Positions 35,745-49,375 of a stretch of 64,000 nt of DNA are shown here, piece after piece. Each line of letters starts with the position of its first letter. Position 1 is the stretch's first letter. The notes beneath the pieces are model-generated. The model worked only from the letters and a program-made list of their open reading frames with translations. It was not told where the DNA came from and made no database searches. The position numbers were made by a program, and so were the translations under genes. Source of the DNA: Canna indica (taxonomy: Eukaryota; Streptophyta; Magnoliopsida; Zingiberales; Cannaceae); assembly GCA_034359265.1 (NCBI GenBank), contig CP136896.1, positions 34,710,001 through 34,774,000 on the forward strand, in the 5' to 3' direction.

Positions 35745-38700
35745 ACTCAGATTACAGGGCGTTTCGAGCCGATACCCTGAAGTTCAATCAGTTGGCTTCG
35801 TTCAAGATTCTATTCGAAAAATCGTGCAATTCTGTGCATTAGTCTGTCAAAAATAACTCGATTAACAACTTCTCCCATCGCAGTGAATGTTCTGGAGTCG
35901 CTCGGGACTCTGATTACAGGGCGTTTCGAGCCGATACCCCGAAGTTCAATCAGTCTGCTTCGTTCAAGATTCGATTCGAAAAATAGTGCAATTCTGTGCA
36001 TTAGTCTGTCAAGAATAACTCGATTAACAACTTCTCCCATCGCAGTGAATGTTCTGGAGTCGCTCGGTACTCAGATTACTGGGCGTTTCGAGCCGATACC
36101 CCGAAGTTCAATCAGTCGGCCTCGTTCAAAATCAATTTGAAAAATCGTGCAATTCTTTGCATTAGTCTGTCAAAAATAACTCGATTAACAACTTCTCCCA
36201 TCACAGTGAATGTTCTGGAGTCGCTCGGGACTCAGATTACAGGGCGTTTCGAGCCGATACCCCGAAGTTCAATCAGTCTGCTTCGTTCAAGATTCTATTC
36301 GAAAAATAGTGCAATTCTGTGCATTAGTCTGTCGAGAATAACTCGATTAACAACTTCTCCCATCACAGTGAATGTTCTGGAGTCGCTCGGTACTCAGATT
36401 ACTGGGCGTTTCGAGCTGATACCCCGAAGTTCAATCAGTCGACATCGTTCAAGATCTATTCGAAAAATCATGCAATTCTTTGCATTAGTCTGTCAAAAAT
36501 AACTCGATTAACAACTTCTCCCATCACATTGAATGTTCTGGAGTCGCTCGGGACTCAGATTACAGGGCGTTTCGAGCCGATACCCCGAAGTTCAATCAGT
36601 CTGCTTCGTTCAAGATTCTATTCGAAAAATAGTGCAATTCTGGGCATTAGTCTGTTGAGAATAACTCGATTAACAACTTCTCCCATCGCAGTGAATGTTC
36701 TGGAGTCGCTCGGTACTCAGATTACTGGGCGTTTCGAGCTGATACCCCGTAGTTCAATCAGTCGACATCGTTCAAGATCTATTCGAAAAATCATGCAATT
36801 CTTTGCATTAGTCTGTCAAAAATAACTCGATTAACAACTTCTCCCATCACAGTGAATGTTCTGGAGTCGCTCGGGACTCAGATTACTGGGCGTTTCGAGC
36901 TGATACCCCGAAGTTCAATCAGTCGACATCGTTCAAGATCTATTCGAAAAATCATGCAATTCTTTGCATTAGTCTGTCAAAAATAACTCGATTAACAACT
37001 TCTCCCATCACAGTGAATGTTCTGGAGTCGCTCGGGACTCAGATTACAGGGCGTTTCGAGCCGATACCCCGAAGTTCAATCAGTCTGCTTCGTTCAAGAT
37101 TCGATTCGAAAAATAGTGCAATTCTGTGCATTAGTCTGTCAAGAATAACTCGATTAACAACTTCTCCCATCGCAGTGAATGTTCTGGAGTCGCTCGGTAC
37201 TCAGATTACAGGGCGTTTCGAGCCGATACCCCGAAGTTCAATCAGTCTGCTTCGTTCAAGATTCTATTCGAAAAATAGTGCAATTCTGTGCATTAGTCTG
37301 TCGAGAATAACTCGATTAACAACTTCTCCCATCGGAGTGAATGTTCTGGAGTCGCTCGGTACTCAGATTACTGGGCGTTTCAAGCCGATACCCCGAAGTT
37401 CAATCAGTCGGCTTCGTTCAGAATCAATTCGAAAAATCATGCAATTATGTGCATTAGTCTGTCAAAAATAACTCGATTAACAACTTCTCCCATCGCAGTG
37501 AATGTTCTGGAGTCGCTCGGTACTCAGATTACTGGGCGTTTCGAGCTGATACCCCGAAGTTCAATCAGTCGACATCGTTCAAGATCTATTCGAAAAATCA
37601 TGCAATTCTTTGCATTAGTCTGTCAAAAATAACTCGATTAACAACTTCTCCCATCACATTGAATGTTCTGGAGTCGCTCGGGACTCAGAATACAGGGCGT
37701 TTCGAGCCGATACCCCGAAGTTCAATCAGTCTGCTTCGTTCAAGATTCTATTCGAAAAATAGTGCAATTCTGTGCATTAGTCTGTCGAGAATAACTCGAT
37801 TAACAACTTCTCGCATCATTGTTAATGTTCTGGAGTCGCTCGGTACTCAGATTACAGGGCGTTTCGAGCCGATACCCCGAAGTTCAATCAGTCGGCTTCG
37901 TTCAAAATCAATTCGAAAAATCATGCAATTATGTGCATTAGTCTGTCAAAAATAACTCGATTAACAACTTCTCCCATCGCAGTGAATGTTCTGGAGTCGC
38001 TCGGTACTCAGATTACTGGGCGTTTCGAGCTGATACCCCGAAGTTCAATCAGTCGGCATCGTTCAAGATCTATTAGAAAAATCATGCAATTCTATGCATT
38101 AGTCTGTCAAAAATAACTCGATTAACAACTTCTCCCATCACAGTGAATGTTCTGGAGTCGCTCGGGACTCAGATTACAGGGCGTTTCGAGCCGATACCCC
38201 GAAGTTCAATCTGTCGGCATCGTTCAAGATCTATTCGAAAAATCATGCAATTCTTTGCATTAGTCTATCAAAAATAACTCGATTAACAACTTCTCCCATC
38301 ACAGTGAATGTTCTGGAGTCACTCGGGACTCTGATTACAGGGCGTTTCGAGCCGATACCCCGAAGTTCAATCAGTCTGCTTCGTTCAAGATTCGATTCGA
38401 AAAATAGTGCAATTCTGTGCATTAGTCTGTCAAGAATAACTCGATTAACAACTTCTCCCATCGCAGTGAATGTTCTGGAGTCGCTCGGTACTCAGATTAT
38501 AGGGCGTTTCGAGCCGATACCCCGAAGTTCAATCAGTCTGCTTCGTTCAAGATTCTATTCGAAAAATAGTGCAATTCTGTGCATTAGTCTGTCGAGAATA
38601 ACTCGATTAACAACTTCTCCCATCGCAGTGAATGTTCTGGAGTCGCTCGGTACTCAGATTACTGGGCGTTTCAAGCCGATACCCCGAAGTTCAATCAGTC

Positions 38701-40258
38701 GGCTTCGTTCAAAATCAATTCGAAAAATCATGCAATTATGTGCATTAGTCTGTCAAAAATAACTCGATTAACAACTTCTCCCATCGCAGTGAATGTTCTG
38801 GAGTCGCTCGGTACTCAGATTACTGGGCGTTTCGAGCTGATACCCCGAAGTTCAATCAGTCGACATCGTTCAAGATCTATTCGAAAAATCATGCAATTCT
38901 TTGCATTAGTCTGTCAAAAATAACTCGATTAACAACTTCTCCCATCACATTGAATGTTCTGGAGTCGCTCGGGACTCAGATTACAGGGCGTTTCGAGCCG
39001 ATACCCCAAAGTTCAATCAGTCTGCTTCGTTCAAGATTCTATTCGAAAAATAGTGCAATTCTGGGCATTAGTCTGTTGAGAATAACTCGATTAACAACTT
39101 CTCCCATCGCAGTGAATGTTCTGGAGTCGCTCGGTACTCAGATTACTGGGCGTTTCGAGCTGATACCCCGAAGTTCAATCAGTCGACATCGTTCAAGATC
39201 TATTCGAAAAATCATGCAATTCTTTGCATTAGTCTGTCAAAAATAACTCGATTAACAACTTCTCCCATCACAGTGAATGTTCTGGAGTCGCTCGGGACTC
39301 AGATTACAGGGCGTTTCGAGCCGATACCCCGAAGTTCAATCAGTCTGCTTCGTTCAAGATTCTATTCGAAAAATAGTGCAATTCTGTGCATTAGTCTGTT
39401 GAGAATAACTCGATTAACAACTTCTCCCATCGCAGTGAATGTTCTGGAGTCGCTCGGTACTCAGATTACTGGGCGTTTCGAGCTGATACCCCGAAGTTCA
39501 ATCAGTCGACATCGTTCAAGATCTATTCGAAAAATCATGCAATTCTTTGCATTAGTCTGTCAAAAATAACTCGATTAACAACTTCTCCCATCACAGTGAA
39601 TGTTCTGGAGTCGCTCGGGACTCAGATTACAGGGCGTTTCGAGCCGATACCCCAAAGTTCAATCAGTCTGCTTCGTTCAAGATTCTATTCGAAAAATAGT
39701 GCAATTCTGTGCATTAGTCTGTTGAGAATAACTCGATTAACAACTTCTCCCATCGCAGTGAATGTTCAGGAGTCGCTCGGTACTCAGATTACTGGGCGTT
39801 TCGAGCCGATACCCCGAAGTTCAATCAGTCGGCCTCGTTCAAAATCAATTCAAAAAATCGTTCAATTCTTTGCATTATTCTATCAAAAATAACTCGATTA
39901 ACAACTTCTCCCATCACAGTGAATGTTCTGGAGTCGCTCGGGACTCAGATTACTGGGCGTTTCGAGCCGATACCCCGAAGTTCAATCATTCGGCCTCGTT
40001 CAAAATCAATTCAAAAAATCGTGCAATTCTTTGCATTATTCTGTCAAAAATAACTCGATTAACAACTTCTCCCATCACAGTGAATGTTCTGGAGTCGCTC
40101 GGGACTCAGATTACTGGGCGTTTCGAGCCGATACCCCGAAGTTCAATCAGTCGGCCTCGTTCAATATCTATTTGAAAAATCATGCAATTCTTTGCATTAG
40201 TCTGTCAAAAATAACTCGATTAACAACTTCTCCCATCATAGTTAATGTTCTGGAGTCG

Positions 40259-41711
40259 CCCGGGACTCAGATTACAGGGCGTTTCGAGCCGATACCCCGA
40301 AGTTCAATCAGTTGGCTTCGTTCAAGATTCTATTCGAAAAATCGTGCAATTCTGTGCATTAGTCTGTCAAAAATAACTCGATTAACAACTTCTCCCATCG
40401 CAGTGAATGTTCTGGAGTCGCTCGGGACTCTGATTACAGGGCGTTTCGAGCCGATACCCCGAAGTTCAATCAGTCTGCTTCGTTCAAGATTCGATTCGAA
40501 AAATAGTGCAATTCTGTGCATTAGTCTGTCAAGAATAACTCGATTAACAACTTCTCCCATCGCAGTGAATGTTCTGGAGTCGCTCGGTACTCAGATTACT
40601 GGGCGTTTCGAGCCGATACCCCGAAGTTCAATCAGTCGGCCTCGTTCAAAATCAATTTGAAAAATCGTGCAATTCTTTGCATTAGTCTGTCAAAAATAAC
40701 TCGATTAACAACTTCTCCCATCACAGTGAATGTTCTGGAGTCGCTCGGGACTCATATTACAGGGCGTTTCGAGCCGATACCCCGAAGTTCAATCAGTCTG
40801 CTTCGTTCAAGATTCTATTCGAAAAATAGTGCAATTCTGTGCATTAGTCTGTCGAGAATAACTCGATTAACAACTTCTCCCATCACAGTGAATGTTCTGG
40901 AGTCGCTCGGTACTCAGATTACTGGGCGTTTCGAGCTGATACCCCGAAGTTCAATCAGTCGACATCGTTCAAGATCTATTCGAAAAATCATGCAATTCTT
41001 TGCATTAGTCTGTCAAAAATAACTCGATTAACAACTTCTCCCATCACATTGAATGTTCTGGAGTCGCTCGGGACTCAGATTACAGGGTGTTTCGAGCCGA
41101 TACCCCGAAGTTCAATCAGTCTGCTTCGTTCAAGATTCTATTCAAAAAATAGTGCAATTCTGGGCATTAGTCTGTTGAGAATAACTCGATTAACAACTTC
41201 TCCCATCGCAGTGAATGTTCTGGAGTCGCTCGGTACTCAGATTACTGGGCGTTTCGAGCCGATACCCCGAAGTTCAATCAGTCGGCCTCGTTCAAAATCA
41301 ATTCAAAAAATCGTGCAATTCTTTGCATTATTCTGTCAAAAATAACTCGATTAACAACTTCTCCCATCACAGTGAATGTTCTGGAGTCGCTCGGGACTCA
41401 GATTACTGGGCGTTTCGAGCCGATACCCCGAAGTTCAATCAGTCGGCCTCGTTCAAAATCAATTCAAAAAATCGTGCAATTCTTTGCATTATTCTGTCAA
41501 AAATAACTCGATTAACAACTTCTCCCATCACAGTGAATGTTCTGGAGTCGCTCGGGACTCAGATTACTGGGCGTTTCGAGCCGATACCCCGAAGTTCAAT
41601 CAGTCGGCCTCGTTCAATATCTATTTGAAAAATCATGCAATTCTTTGCATTAGTCTGTCAAAAATAACTCGATTAACAACTTCTCCCATCATAGTTAATG
41701 TTCTGGAGTCG
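40259..41711 (+). repeat. HOR family 3, 9-mer version (1,453 bp)
   Basis: Measured between CCCGGG sites, this unit has nine monomers. Private marks shared with the following units are actcatattacagg (near 40,753), aatttgaaaaatcg and the attattctgtc trio. Compared with the next two units it lacks one dimer (323 bp), the pair of monomers containing ttgagaataac and gacatcg. Confidence 0.85.
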
Positions 41712-43487
41712 CCCGGGACTCAGATTACAGGGCGTTTCGAGCCGATACCCCGAAGTTCAATCAGTTGGCTTCGTTCAAGATTCTATTCGAAAAATCGTGC
41801 AATTCTGTGCATTAGTCTGTCAAAAATAACTCGATTAACAACTTCTCCCATCGCAGTGAATGTTCTGGAGTCGCTCGGGACTCTGATTACAGGGCGTTTC
41901 GAGCCGATACCCCGAAGTTCAATCAGTCTGCTTCGTTCAAGATTCGATTCGAAAAATAGTGCAATTCTGTGCATTAGTCTGTCAAGAATAACTCGATTAA
42001 CAACTTCTCCCATCGCAGTGAATGTTCTGGAGTCGCTCGGTACTCAGATTACTGGGCGTTTCGAGCCGATACCCCGAAGTTCAATCAGTCGGCCTCGTTC
42101 AAAATCAATTTGAAAAATCGTGCAATTCTTTGCATTAGTCTGTCAAAAATAACTCGATTAACAACTTCTCCCATCACAGTGAATGTTCTGGAGTCGCTCG
42201 GGACTCATATTACAGGGCGTTTCGAGCCGATACCCCGAAGTTCAATCAGTCTGCTTCGTTCAAGATTCTATTCGAAAAATAGTGCAATTCTGTGCATTAG
42301 TCTGTCGAGAATAACTCGATTAACAACTTCTCCCATCACAGTGAATGTTCTGGAGTCGCTCGGTACTCAGATTACTGGGCGTTTCGAGCTGATACCCCGA
42401 AGTTCAATCAGTCGACATCGTTCAAGATCTATTCGAAAAATCATGCAATTCTTTGCATTAGTCTGTCAAAAATAACTCGATTAACAACTTCTCCCATCAT
42501 AGTTAATGTTCTGGAGTCGCTCGGGACTCAGATTACAGGGCGTTTCGAGCTGATACCCCGAAGTTCAATCAGTCGGCTTCGTTCAAGATTCTATTCAAAA
42601 AATAGTGCAATTCTGGGCATTAGTCTGTTGAGAATAACTCGATTAACAACTTCTCCCATCGCAGTGAATGTTCTGGAGTCGCTCGGTACTCAGATTACTG
42701 GGCGTTTCGAGCTGATACCCCGAAGTTCAATCAGTCGACATCGTTCAAGATCTATTCGAAAAATCATGCAATTCTTTGCATTAGTCTGTCAAAAATAACT
42801 CGATTAACAACTTCTCCCATCACAGTGAATGTTCTGGAGTCGCTCGGGACTCAGATTACAGGGCGTTTCGAGCCGATACCCCGAAGTTCAATCAGTCTGC
42901 TTCGTTCAAGATTCTATTCGAAAAATAGTGCAATTCTGTGCATTAGTCTGTTGAGAATAACTCGATTAACAACTTCTCCCATCGCAGTGAATGTTCTGGA
43001 GTCGCTCGGTACTCAGATTACTGGGCGTTTCGAGCCGATACCCCGAAGTTCAATCAGTCGGCCTCGTTCAAAATCAATTCAAAAAATCGTGCAATTCTTT
43101 GCATTATTCTGTCAAAAATAACTCGATTAACAACTTCTCCCATCACAGTGAATGTTCTGGAGTCGCTCGGGACTCAGATTACTGGGCGTTTCGAGCCGAT
43201 ACCCCGAAGTTCAATCAGTCGGCCTCGTTCAAAATCAATTCAAAAAATCGTGCAATTCTTTGCATTATTCTGTCAAAAATAACTCGATTAACAACTTCTC
43301 CCATCACAGTGAATGTTCTGGAGTCGCTCGGGACTCAGATTACTGGGCGTTTCGAGCCGATACCCCGAAGTTCAATCAGTCGGCCTCGTTCAATATCTAT
43401 TCGAAAAATCATGCAATTCTTTGCATTAGTCTGTCAAAAATAACTCGATTAACAACTTCTCCCATCATAGTTAATGTTCTGGAGTCG
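41712..43487 (+). repeat. HOR family 3, 11-mer version, copy 1 (1,776 bp)
   Basis: Eleven monomers lie between the CCCGGG sites. The unit keeps actcatattacagg near 42,206 and the attattctgtc trio near 42,991. One monomer near 42,475-42,640 differs from its partner in the next unit (catcatagttaatg with gagctgat and cggcttcg, in place of cacattgaatg with gagccgat and ctgcttcg), a sign of local conversion. Confidence 0.85.
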
Positions 43488-45263
43488 CCCGGGACTCAGA
43501 TTACAGGGCGTTTCGAGCCGATACCCCGAAGTTCAATCAGTTGGCTTCGTTCAAGATTCTATTCGAAAAATCGTGCAATTCTGTGCATTAGTCTGTCAAA
43601 AATAACTCGATTAACAACTTCTCCCATCGCAGTGAATGTTCTGGAGTCGCTCGGGACTCTGATTACAGGGCGTTTCGAGCCGATACCCCGAAGTTCAATC
43701 AGTCTGCTTCGTTCAAGATTCGATTCGAAAAATAGTGCAATTCTGTGCATTAGTCTGTCAAGAATAACTCGATTAACAACTTCTCCCATCGCAGTGAATG
43801 TTCTGGAGTCGCTCGGTACTCAGATTACTGGGCGTTTCGAGCCGATACCCCGAAGTTCAATCAGTCGGCCTCGTTCAAAATCAATTTGAAAAATCGTGCA
43901 ATTCTTTGCATTAGTCTGTCAAAAATAACTCGATTAACAACTTCTCCCATCACAGTGAATGTTCTGGAGTCGCTCGGGACTCATATTACAGGGCGTTTCG
44001 AGCCGATACCCCGAAGTTCAATCAGTCTGCTTCGTTCAAGATTCTATTCGAAAAATAGTGCAATTCTGTGCATTAGTCTGTCGAGAATAACTCGATTAAC
44101 AACTTCTCCCATCACAGTGAATGTTCTGGAGTCGCTCGGTACTCAGATTACTGGGCGTTTCGAGCTGATACCCCGAAGTTCAATCAGTCGACATCGTTCA
44201 AGATCTATTCGAAAAATCATGCAATTCTTTGCATTAGTCTGTCAAAAATAACTCGATTAACAACTTCTCCCATCACATTGAATGTTCTGGAGTCGCTCGG
44301 GACTCAGATTACAGGGTGTTTCGAGCCGATACCCCGAAGTTCAATCAGTCTGCTTCGTTCAAGATTCTATTCAAAAAATAGTGCAATTCTGGGCATTAGT
44401 CTGTTGAGAATAACTCGATTAACAACTTCTCCCATCGCAGTGAATGTTCTGGAGTCGCTCGGTACTCAGATTACTGGGCGTTTCGAGCTGATACCCCGAA
44501 GTTCAATCAGTCGACATCGTTCAAGATCTATTCGAAAAATCATGCAATTCTTTGCATTAGTCTGTCAAAAATAACTCGATTAACAACTTCTCCCATCACA
44601 GTGAATGTTCTGGAGTCGCTCGGGACTCAGATTACAGGGCGTTTCGAGCCGATACCCCGAAGTTCAATCAGTCTGCTTCGTTCAAGATTCTATTCGAAAA
44701 ATAGTGCAATTCTGTGCATTAGTCTGTTGAGAATAACTCGATTAACAACTTCTCCCATCGCAGTGAATGTTCTGGAGTCGCTCGGTACTCAGATTACTGG
44801 GCGTTTCGAGCCGATACCCCGAAGTTCAATCAGTCGGCCTCGTTCAAAATCAATTCAAAAAATCGTGCAATTCTTTGCATTATTCTGTCAAAAATAACTC
44901 GATTAACAACTTCTCCCATCACAGTGAATGTTCTGGAGTCGCTCGGGACTCAGATTACTGGGCGTTTCGAGCCGATACCCCGAAGTTCAATCAGTCGGCC
45001 TCGTTCAAACTCAATTCAAAAAATCGTGCAATTCTTTGCATTATTCTGTCAAAAATAACTCGATTAACAACTTCTCCCATCACAGTGAATGTTCTGGAGT
45101 CGCTCGGGACTCAGATTAATGGGCGTTTCGAGCCGATACCCCGAAGTTCAATCAGTCGGCCTCGTTCAATATCTATTCGAAAAATCATGCAATTCTTTGC
45201 ATTAGTCTGTCAAAAATAACTCGATTAACAACTTCTCCCATCATAGTTAATGTTCTGGAGTCG
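43488..45263 (+). repeat. HOR family 3, 11-mer version, copy 2 (1,776 bp)
   Basis: This follows the previous unit in register, again with actcatattacagg near 43,982 and the trio near 44,767. Private substitutions include ttcaaactc near 45,005 and gattaatggg near 45,115. The matched 1,776-bp length and shared rare marks show recent duplication. Confidence 0.86.
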
Positions 45264-46555
45264 CCCGGGACTCAGATTACAGGGCGTTTCGAGCCGATAC
45301 CCCGAAGTTCAATCAGTTGGCTTCGTTCAAGATTCTATTCGAAAAATCGTGCAATTCTGTGCATTAGTGTGTCAAAAATAACTCGATTAACAACTTCTCC
45401 CATCGCAGTGAATGTTCTGGAGTCGCTCGGGACTCTGATTACAGGGCGTTTCGAGCCGATACCCCGAAGTTCAATCAGTCTGCTTCGTTCAAGATTCGAT
45501 TCGAAAAATAGTGCAATTCTGTGCATTAGTCTGTCAAGAATAACTCGATTAACAACTTCTCCCATCGCAGTGAATGTTCTGGAGTCGCTCGGTACTCAGA
45601 TTACTGGGCGTTTCGAGCCGATACCCCGAAGTTCAATCAGTCGGCCTCGTTCAAAATCAATTTGAAAAATCGTGCAATTCTTTGCATTAGTCTGTCAAAA
45701 ATAACTCGATTAACAACTTCTCCCATCACAGTGAATGTTCTAGAGTCGCTCGGGACTCAGATTACAGGGCGTTTCGAGCCGATACCCCGAAGTTCAATCA
45801 GTCTGCTTCGTTCAAGATTCTATTCGAAAAATAGTGCAATTCTGTGCATTAGTCTGTCGAGAATAACTCGATTAACAACTTCTCCCATCACAGTGAATGT
45901 TCTGGAGTCGCTCGGTACTCAGATTACTGGGCGTTTCGAGCTGATACCCCGAAGTTCAATCAGTCGACATCGTTCAAGATCTATTCGAAAAATCATGCAA
46001 TTCTTTGCATTAGTTTGTCAAAAATAACTCGATTAACAACTTCTCCCATCACATTGAATGTTCTGGAGTCGCTCGGGACTCAGATTACAGGGCGTTTCGA
46101 GCCGATACCCCGAAGTTCAATCAGTCTGCTTCGTTCAAGATTCTATTCGAAAAATAGTGCAATTCTGGGCATTAGTCTGTTGAGAATAACTCGATTAACA
46201 ACTTCTCCCATCGCAGTGAATGTTCTGGAGTCGCTCGGTACTCAGATTACTGGGCGTTTCGAGCCGATACCCCGAAGTTCAATCAGTCGGCCTCGTTCAA
46301 AATCAATTCAAAAAATCGTGCAATTCTTTGCATTATTCTGTCAAAAATAACTCGATTAACAACTTCTCCCATCACAGTGAATGTTCTGGAGTCGCTCGGG
46401 ACTCAGATTACTGGGCGTTTCGAGCTGATACCCCGAAGTTCAATCAGTCGGCCTCGTTCAAAATCTATTCGAAAAATCATGCAATTCTTTGCATTAGTCT
46501 GTCAAAAATAACTCGATTAACAACTTCTCCCATCATAGTTAATGTTCTGGAGTCG
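45264..46555 (+). repeat. HOR family 3, 8-mer version (1,292 bp)
   Basis: Eight monomers lie between CCCGGG sites. It has one attattctgtc monomer fewer than the 9-mer and lacks the dimer of the 11-mer. It reads actcagattacagg where its neighbours have actcatattacagg, and has attagtgtgtc near 45,366 and gttctagagtcgc near 45,738. Confidence 0.84.
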
Positions 46556-46953
46556 CCCGGGACTCAGATTACAGGGCGTTTCGAGCCGATACCCCGAAGT
46601 TCAATCAGTTGGCTTCGTTCAAGATTCTATTCGAAAAATCGTGCAATTCTGTGCATTAGTCTGTCAAAAATAACTCGATTAACAACTTCTCCCATCGCAG
46701 TGAATGTTCTGGAGTCGCTCGGGACTCTGATTACAGGGCGTTTCGAGCCGATACCCCGAAGTTCAATCAGTCTGCTTCGTTCAAGATTCGATTCGAAAAA
46801 TAGTGCAATTCTGTGCATTAGTCTGTCAAGAATAACTCGATTAACAACTTCTCCCATCGCAGTAAATGTTCTGGAGTCGCTCGGTACTCAGATTACTGGG
46901 CGTTTCGAGCCGATACCCCGAAGTTCAATCAGTCGGCCTCGTTCAAAATCAAT

Positions 46954-49375
46954 TTGAAAAATCGTGCAATTCTTTGCATTAGTCTGTCAAAAATAACTCG
47001 ATTAACAACTTCTCCCATCACAGTGAATGTTCTGGAGTCGCTCGGGACTCAGATTACAGGGTGTTTCGAGCTGATACCCCGAAGTTCAATCAGTCTGATT
47101 CGTTCAAGATTCTATTCGAAAAATAGTGCAATTCTGTGCATTAGTCTGTCGAGAATAACTCGATTAACAACTTCTCCCATCACAGTGAATGTTCTGGAGT
47201 CGCTCGGTACTCAGATTACTGGGCGTTTCGAGCTGATACCCCGAAGTTCAATCAGTCGGCATCGTTCAAGATCTATTAGAAAAATCATGCAATTCTATGC
47301 ATTAGTCTGTCAAAAATAACTCGATTAACAACTTCTCCCATCACAGTGAATGTTCTGGAGTCGCTCGGGACTCAGATTACAGGGCGTTTCGAGCCGATAC
47401 CCCGAAGTTCAATCAGTCTGCTTCGTTCAAGATTCTATTCGAAAAATAGTGCAATTCTGTGCATTAGTCTGTCGAGAATAACTCGATTAACAACTTCTCG
47501 CATCATAGTTAATGTTCTGGAGTCGCTCGGTACTCAGATTACAGGGCGTTTCGAGCCGATACCCCGAAGTTCAATCAGTCGGCTTCGTTCAAAATCAATT
47601 CGAAAAATCATGCAATTATGTGCATTAGTCTGTCAAAAATAACTCGATTAACAACTTCTCCCATCGCAGTGAATGTTCTGGAGTCGCTCGGTACTCAGAT
47701 TACTGGGCGTTTCGAGCTGATACCCCGAAGTTCAATCAGTCGGCATCGTTCAAGATCTATTAGAAAAATCATGCAATTCTATGCATTAGTCTGTCAAAAA
47801 TAACTCGATTAACAACTTCTCCCATCACAGTGAATGTTCTGGAGTCGCTCGGGACTCAGATTACAGGGCGTTTCGAGCCGATACCCCGAAGTTCAATCAG
47901 TCGGCATCGTTCAAGATCTATTCGAAAAATCATGCAATTCTTTGCATTAGTCTATCAAAAATAACTCGATTAACAACTTCTCCCATCACAGTGAATGTTC
48001 TGGAGTCACTCGGGACTCTGATTACAGGGCGTTTCGAGCCGATACCCCGAAGTTCAATCAGACTGCTTCGTTCAAGATTCGATTCGAAAAATAGTGCAAT
48101 TCTGTGCATTAGTCTGTCGAGAATAACTCGATTAACAACTTCTCCCATCGCAGTGAATGTTCTGGAGTCGCTCGGTACTCAGATTACTGGGCGTTTCAAG
48201 CCGATACCCCGAAGTTCAATCAGTCGGCTTCGTTCAAAATCAATTCGAAAAATCATGCAATTATGTGCATTAGTCTGTCAAAAATAACTCGATTAACAAC
48301 TTCTCCCATCGCAGTGAATGTTCTGGAGTCGCTCGGTACTCAGATTACTGGGCGTTTCGAGCTGATACCCCGAAGTTCAATCAGTCGACATCGTTCAAGA
48401 TCTATTCGAAAAATCATGCAATTCTTTGCATTAGTCTGTCAAAAATAACTCGATTAACAACTTCTCCCATCACATTGAATGTTCTGGAGTCGCTCGGGAC
48501 TCAGATTACAGGGCGTTTCGAGCCGATACCCCGAAGTTCAATCAGTCTGCTTCGTTCAAGATTCTATTCGAAAAATAGTGCAATTCTGGGCATTAGTCTG
48601 TTGAGAATAACTCGATTAACAACTTCTCCCATCGCAGTGAATGTTCTGGAGTCGCTCGGTACTCAGATTACTGGGCGTTTCGAGCTGATACCCCGAAGTT
48701 CAATCAGTCGACATCGTTCAAGATCTATTCGAAAAATCATGCAATTCTTTGCATTAGTCTGTCAAAAATAACTCGATTAACAACTTCTCCCATCACAGTG
48801 AATGTTCTGGAGTCGCTCGGGACTCAAATTACAGGGCCTTTCGAGCCGATAGCCCGAAGTTCAATCAGTCTGCTTCGTTCAATATTCTATTCAAAAATTA
48901 GTGCAATTCAGTGCATTAGTCTGTCAAGAATAACTCGATTAACAACTTCTCCCATCGCAGTGAATGTTCTGGAGTCGCTCGGTACTCAGATTACTGGGCG
49001 TTTCAAGCCGATACCCCGAAGTTCAATTAGTTGGCTTCGTTCAAGATTCTATTCGAAAAATCGTGCAATTCTGTGCATTAGTCTGTCAAAAATAACTCGA
49101 TTAACAACTTCTCCCATCACAGTGAATGTTCTGGAGTCGCTCGGGACTCTGATTACAGGGCGTTTCGAGCCGATACCCCGAAGTTCAATTAGTCTGCTTC
49201 GTTCAAGATTCGATTCGAAAAATAGTGCAATTCTGTGCATTAGTCTATCAAGAATAACTCGATTAACAACTTCTCCCATCGCAGTGAATGTTCTGGAGTC
49301 GCTCGGTACTCAGATTACTGGGCGTTTCGAGCCGATACCCCGAAGTTCAATCAGTCGGCCTCGTTCAAAATCAAT
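46954..49375 (+). repeat. HOR family 4, copy A: 15-mer, 2,422 bp
   Basis: Fifteen monomers recur at 53,576 (offset 6,622) and again at 55,998. The unit joins a family 2-like part (catcatagttaatg, catgcaattatg, attagaaaaatc) to a divergent monomer at 48,741-48,902. This copy differs from B and C at several places, for example gggtgtttcgagctg near 47,060 and ctgattcg near 47,097. Confidence 0.86.
48741..48902 (+). repeat. Divergent 162-bp monomer, marker of HOR family 4
   Basis: This monomer has an unusual set of changes together: actcaaattacagggcc, gatagcccg, gttcaatattc, attcaaaaattag and then gcaattcagtgc at the next start. The same combination appears only at 55,363-55,524 and 57,785-57,946, one per 15-mer, so it is a good probe for this unit. 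Confidence 0.86.

Larger units (their letters stand above)
34820..39760 (+). repeat. Mosaic satellite region between HOR blocks
   Basis: All sequence is satellite. It contains an early copy of the CCCGGG-marked family (35,240-36,500) and a copy of the 29,860-31,175 block at 37,931-39,246 (offset 8,071). It also holds the catcggag mark at 37,335 and three successive ttgagaataac-type dimers (38,893 to 39,760). Private changes include cagaatacag near 37,688 and catcattgttaatg near 37,814. No gene or mobile element is seen. Confidence 0.78.
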
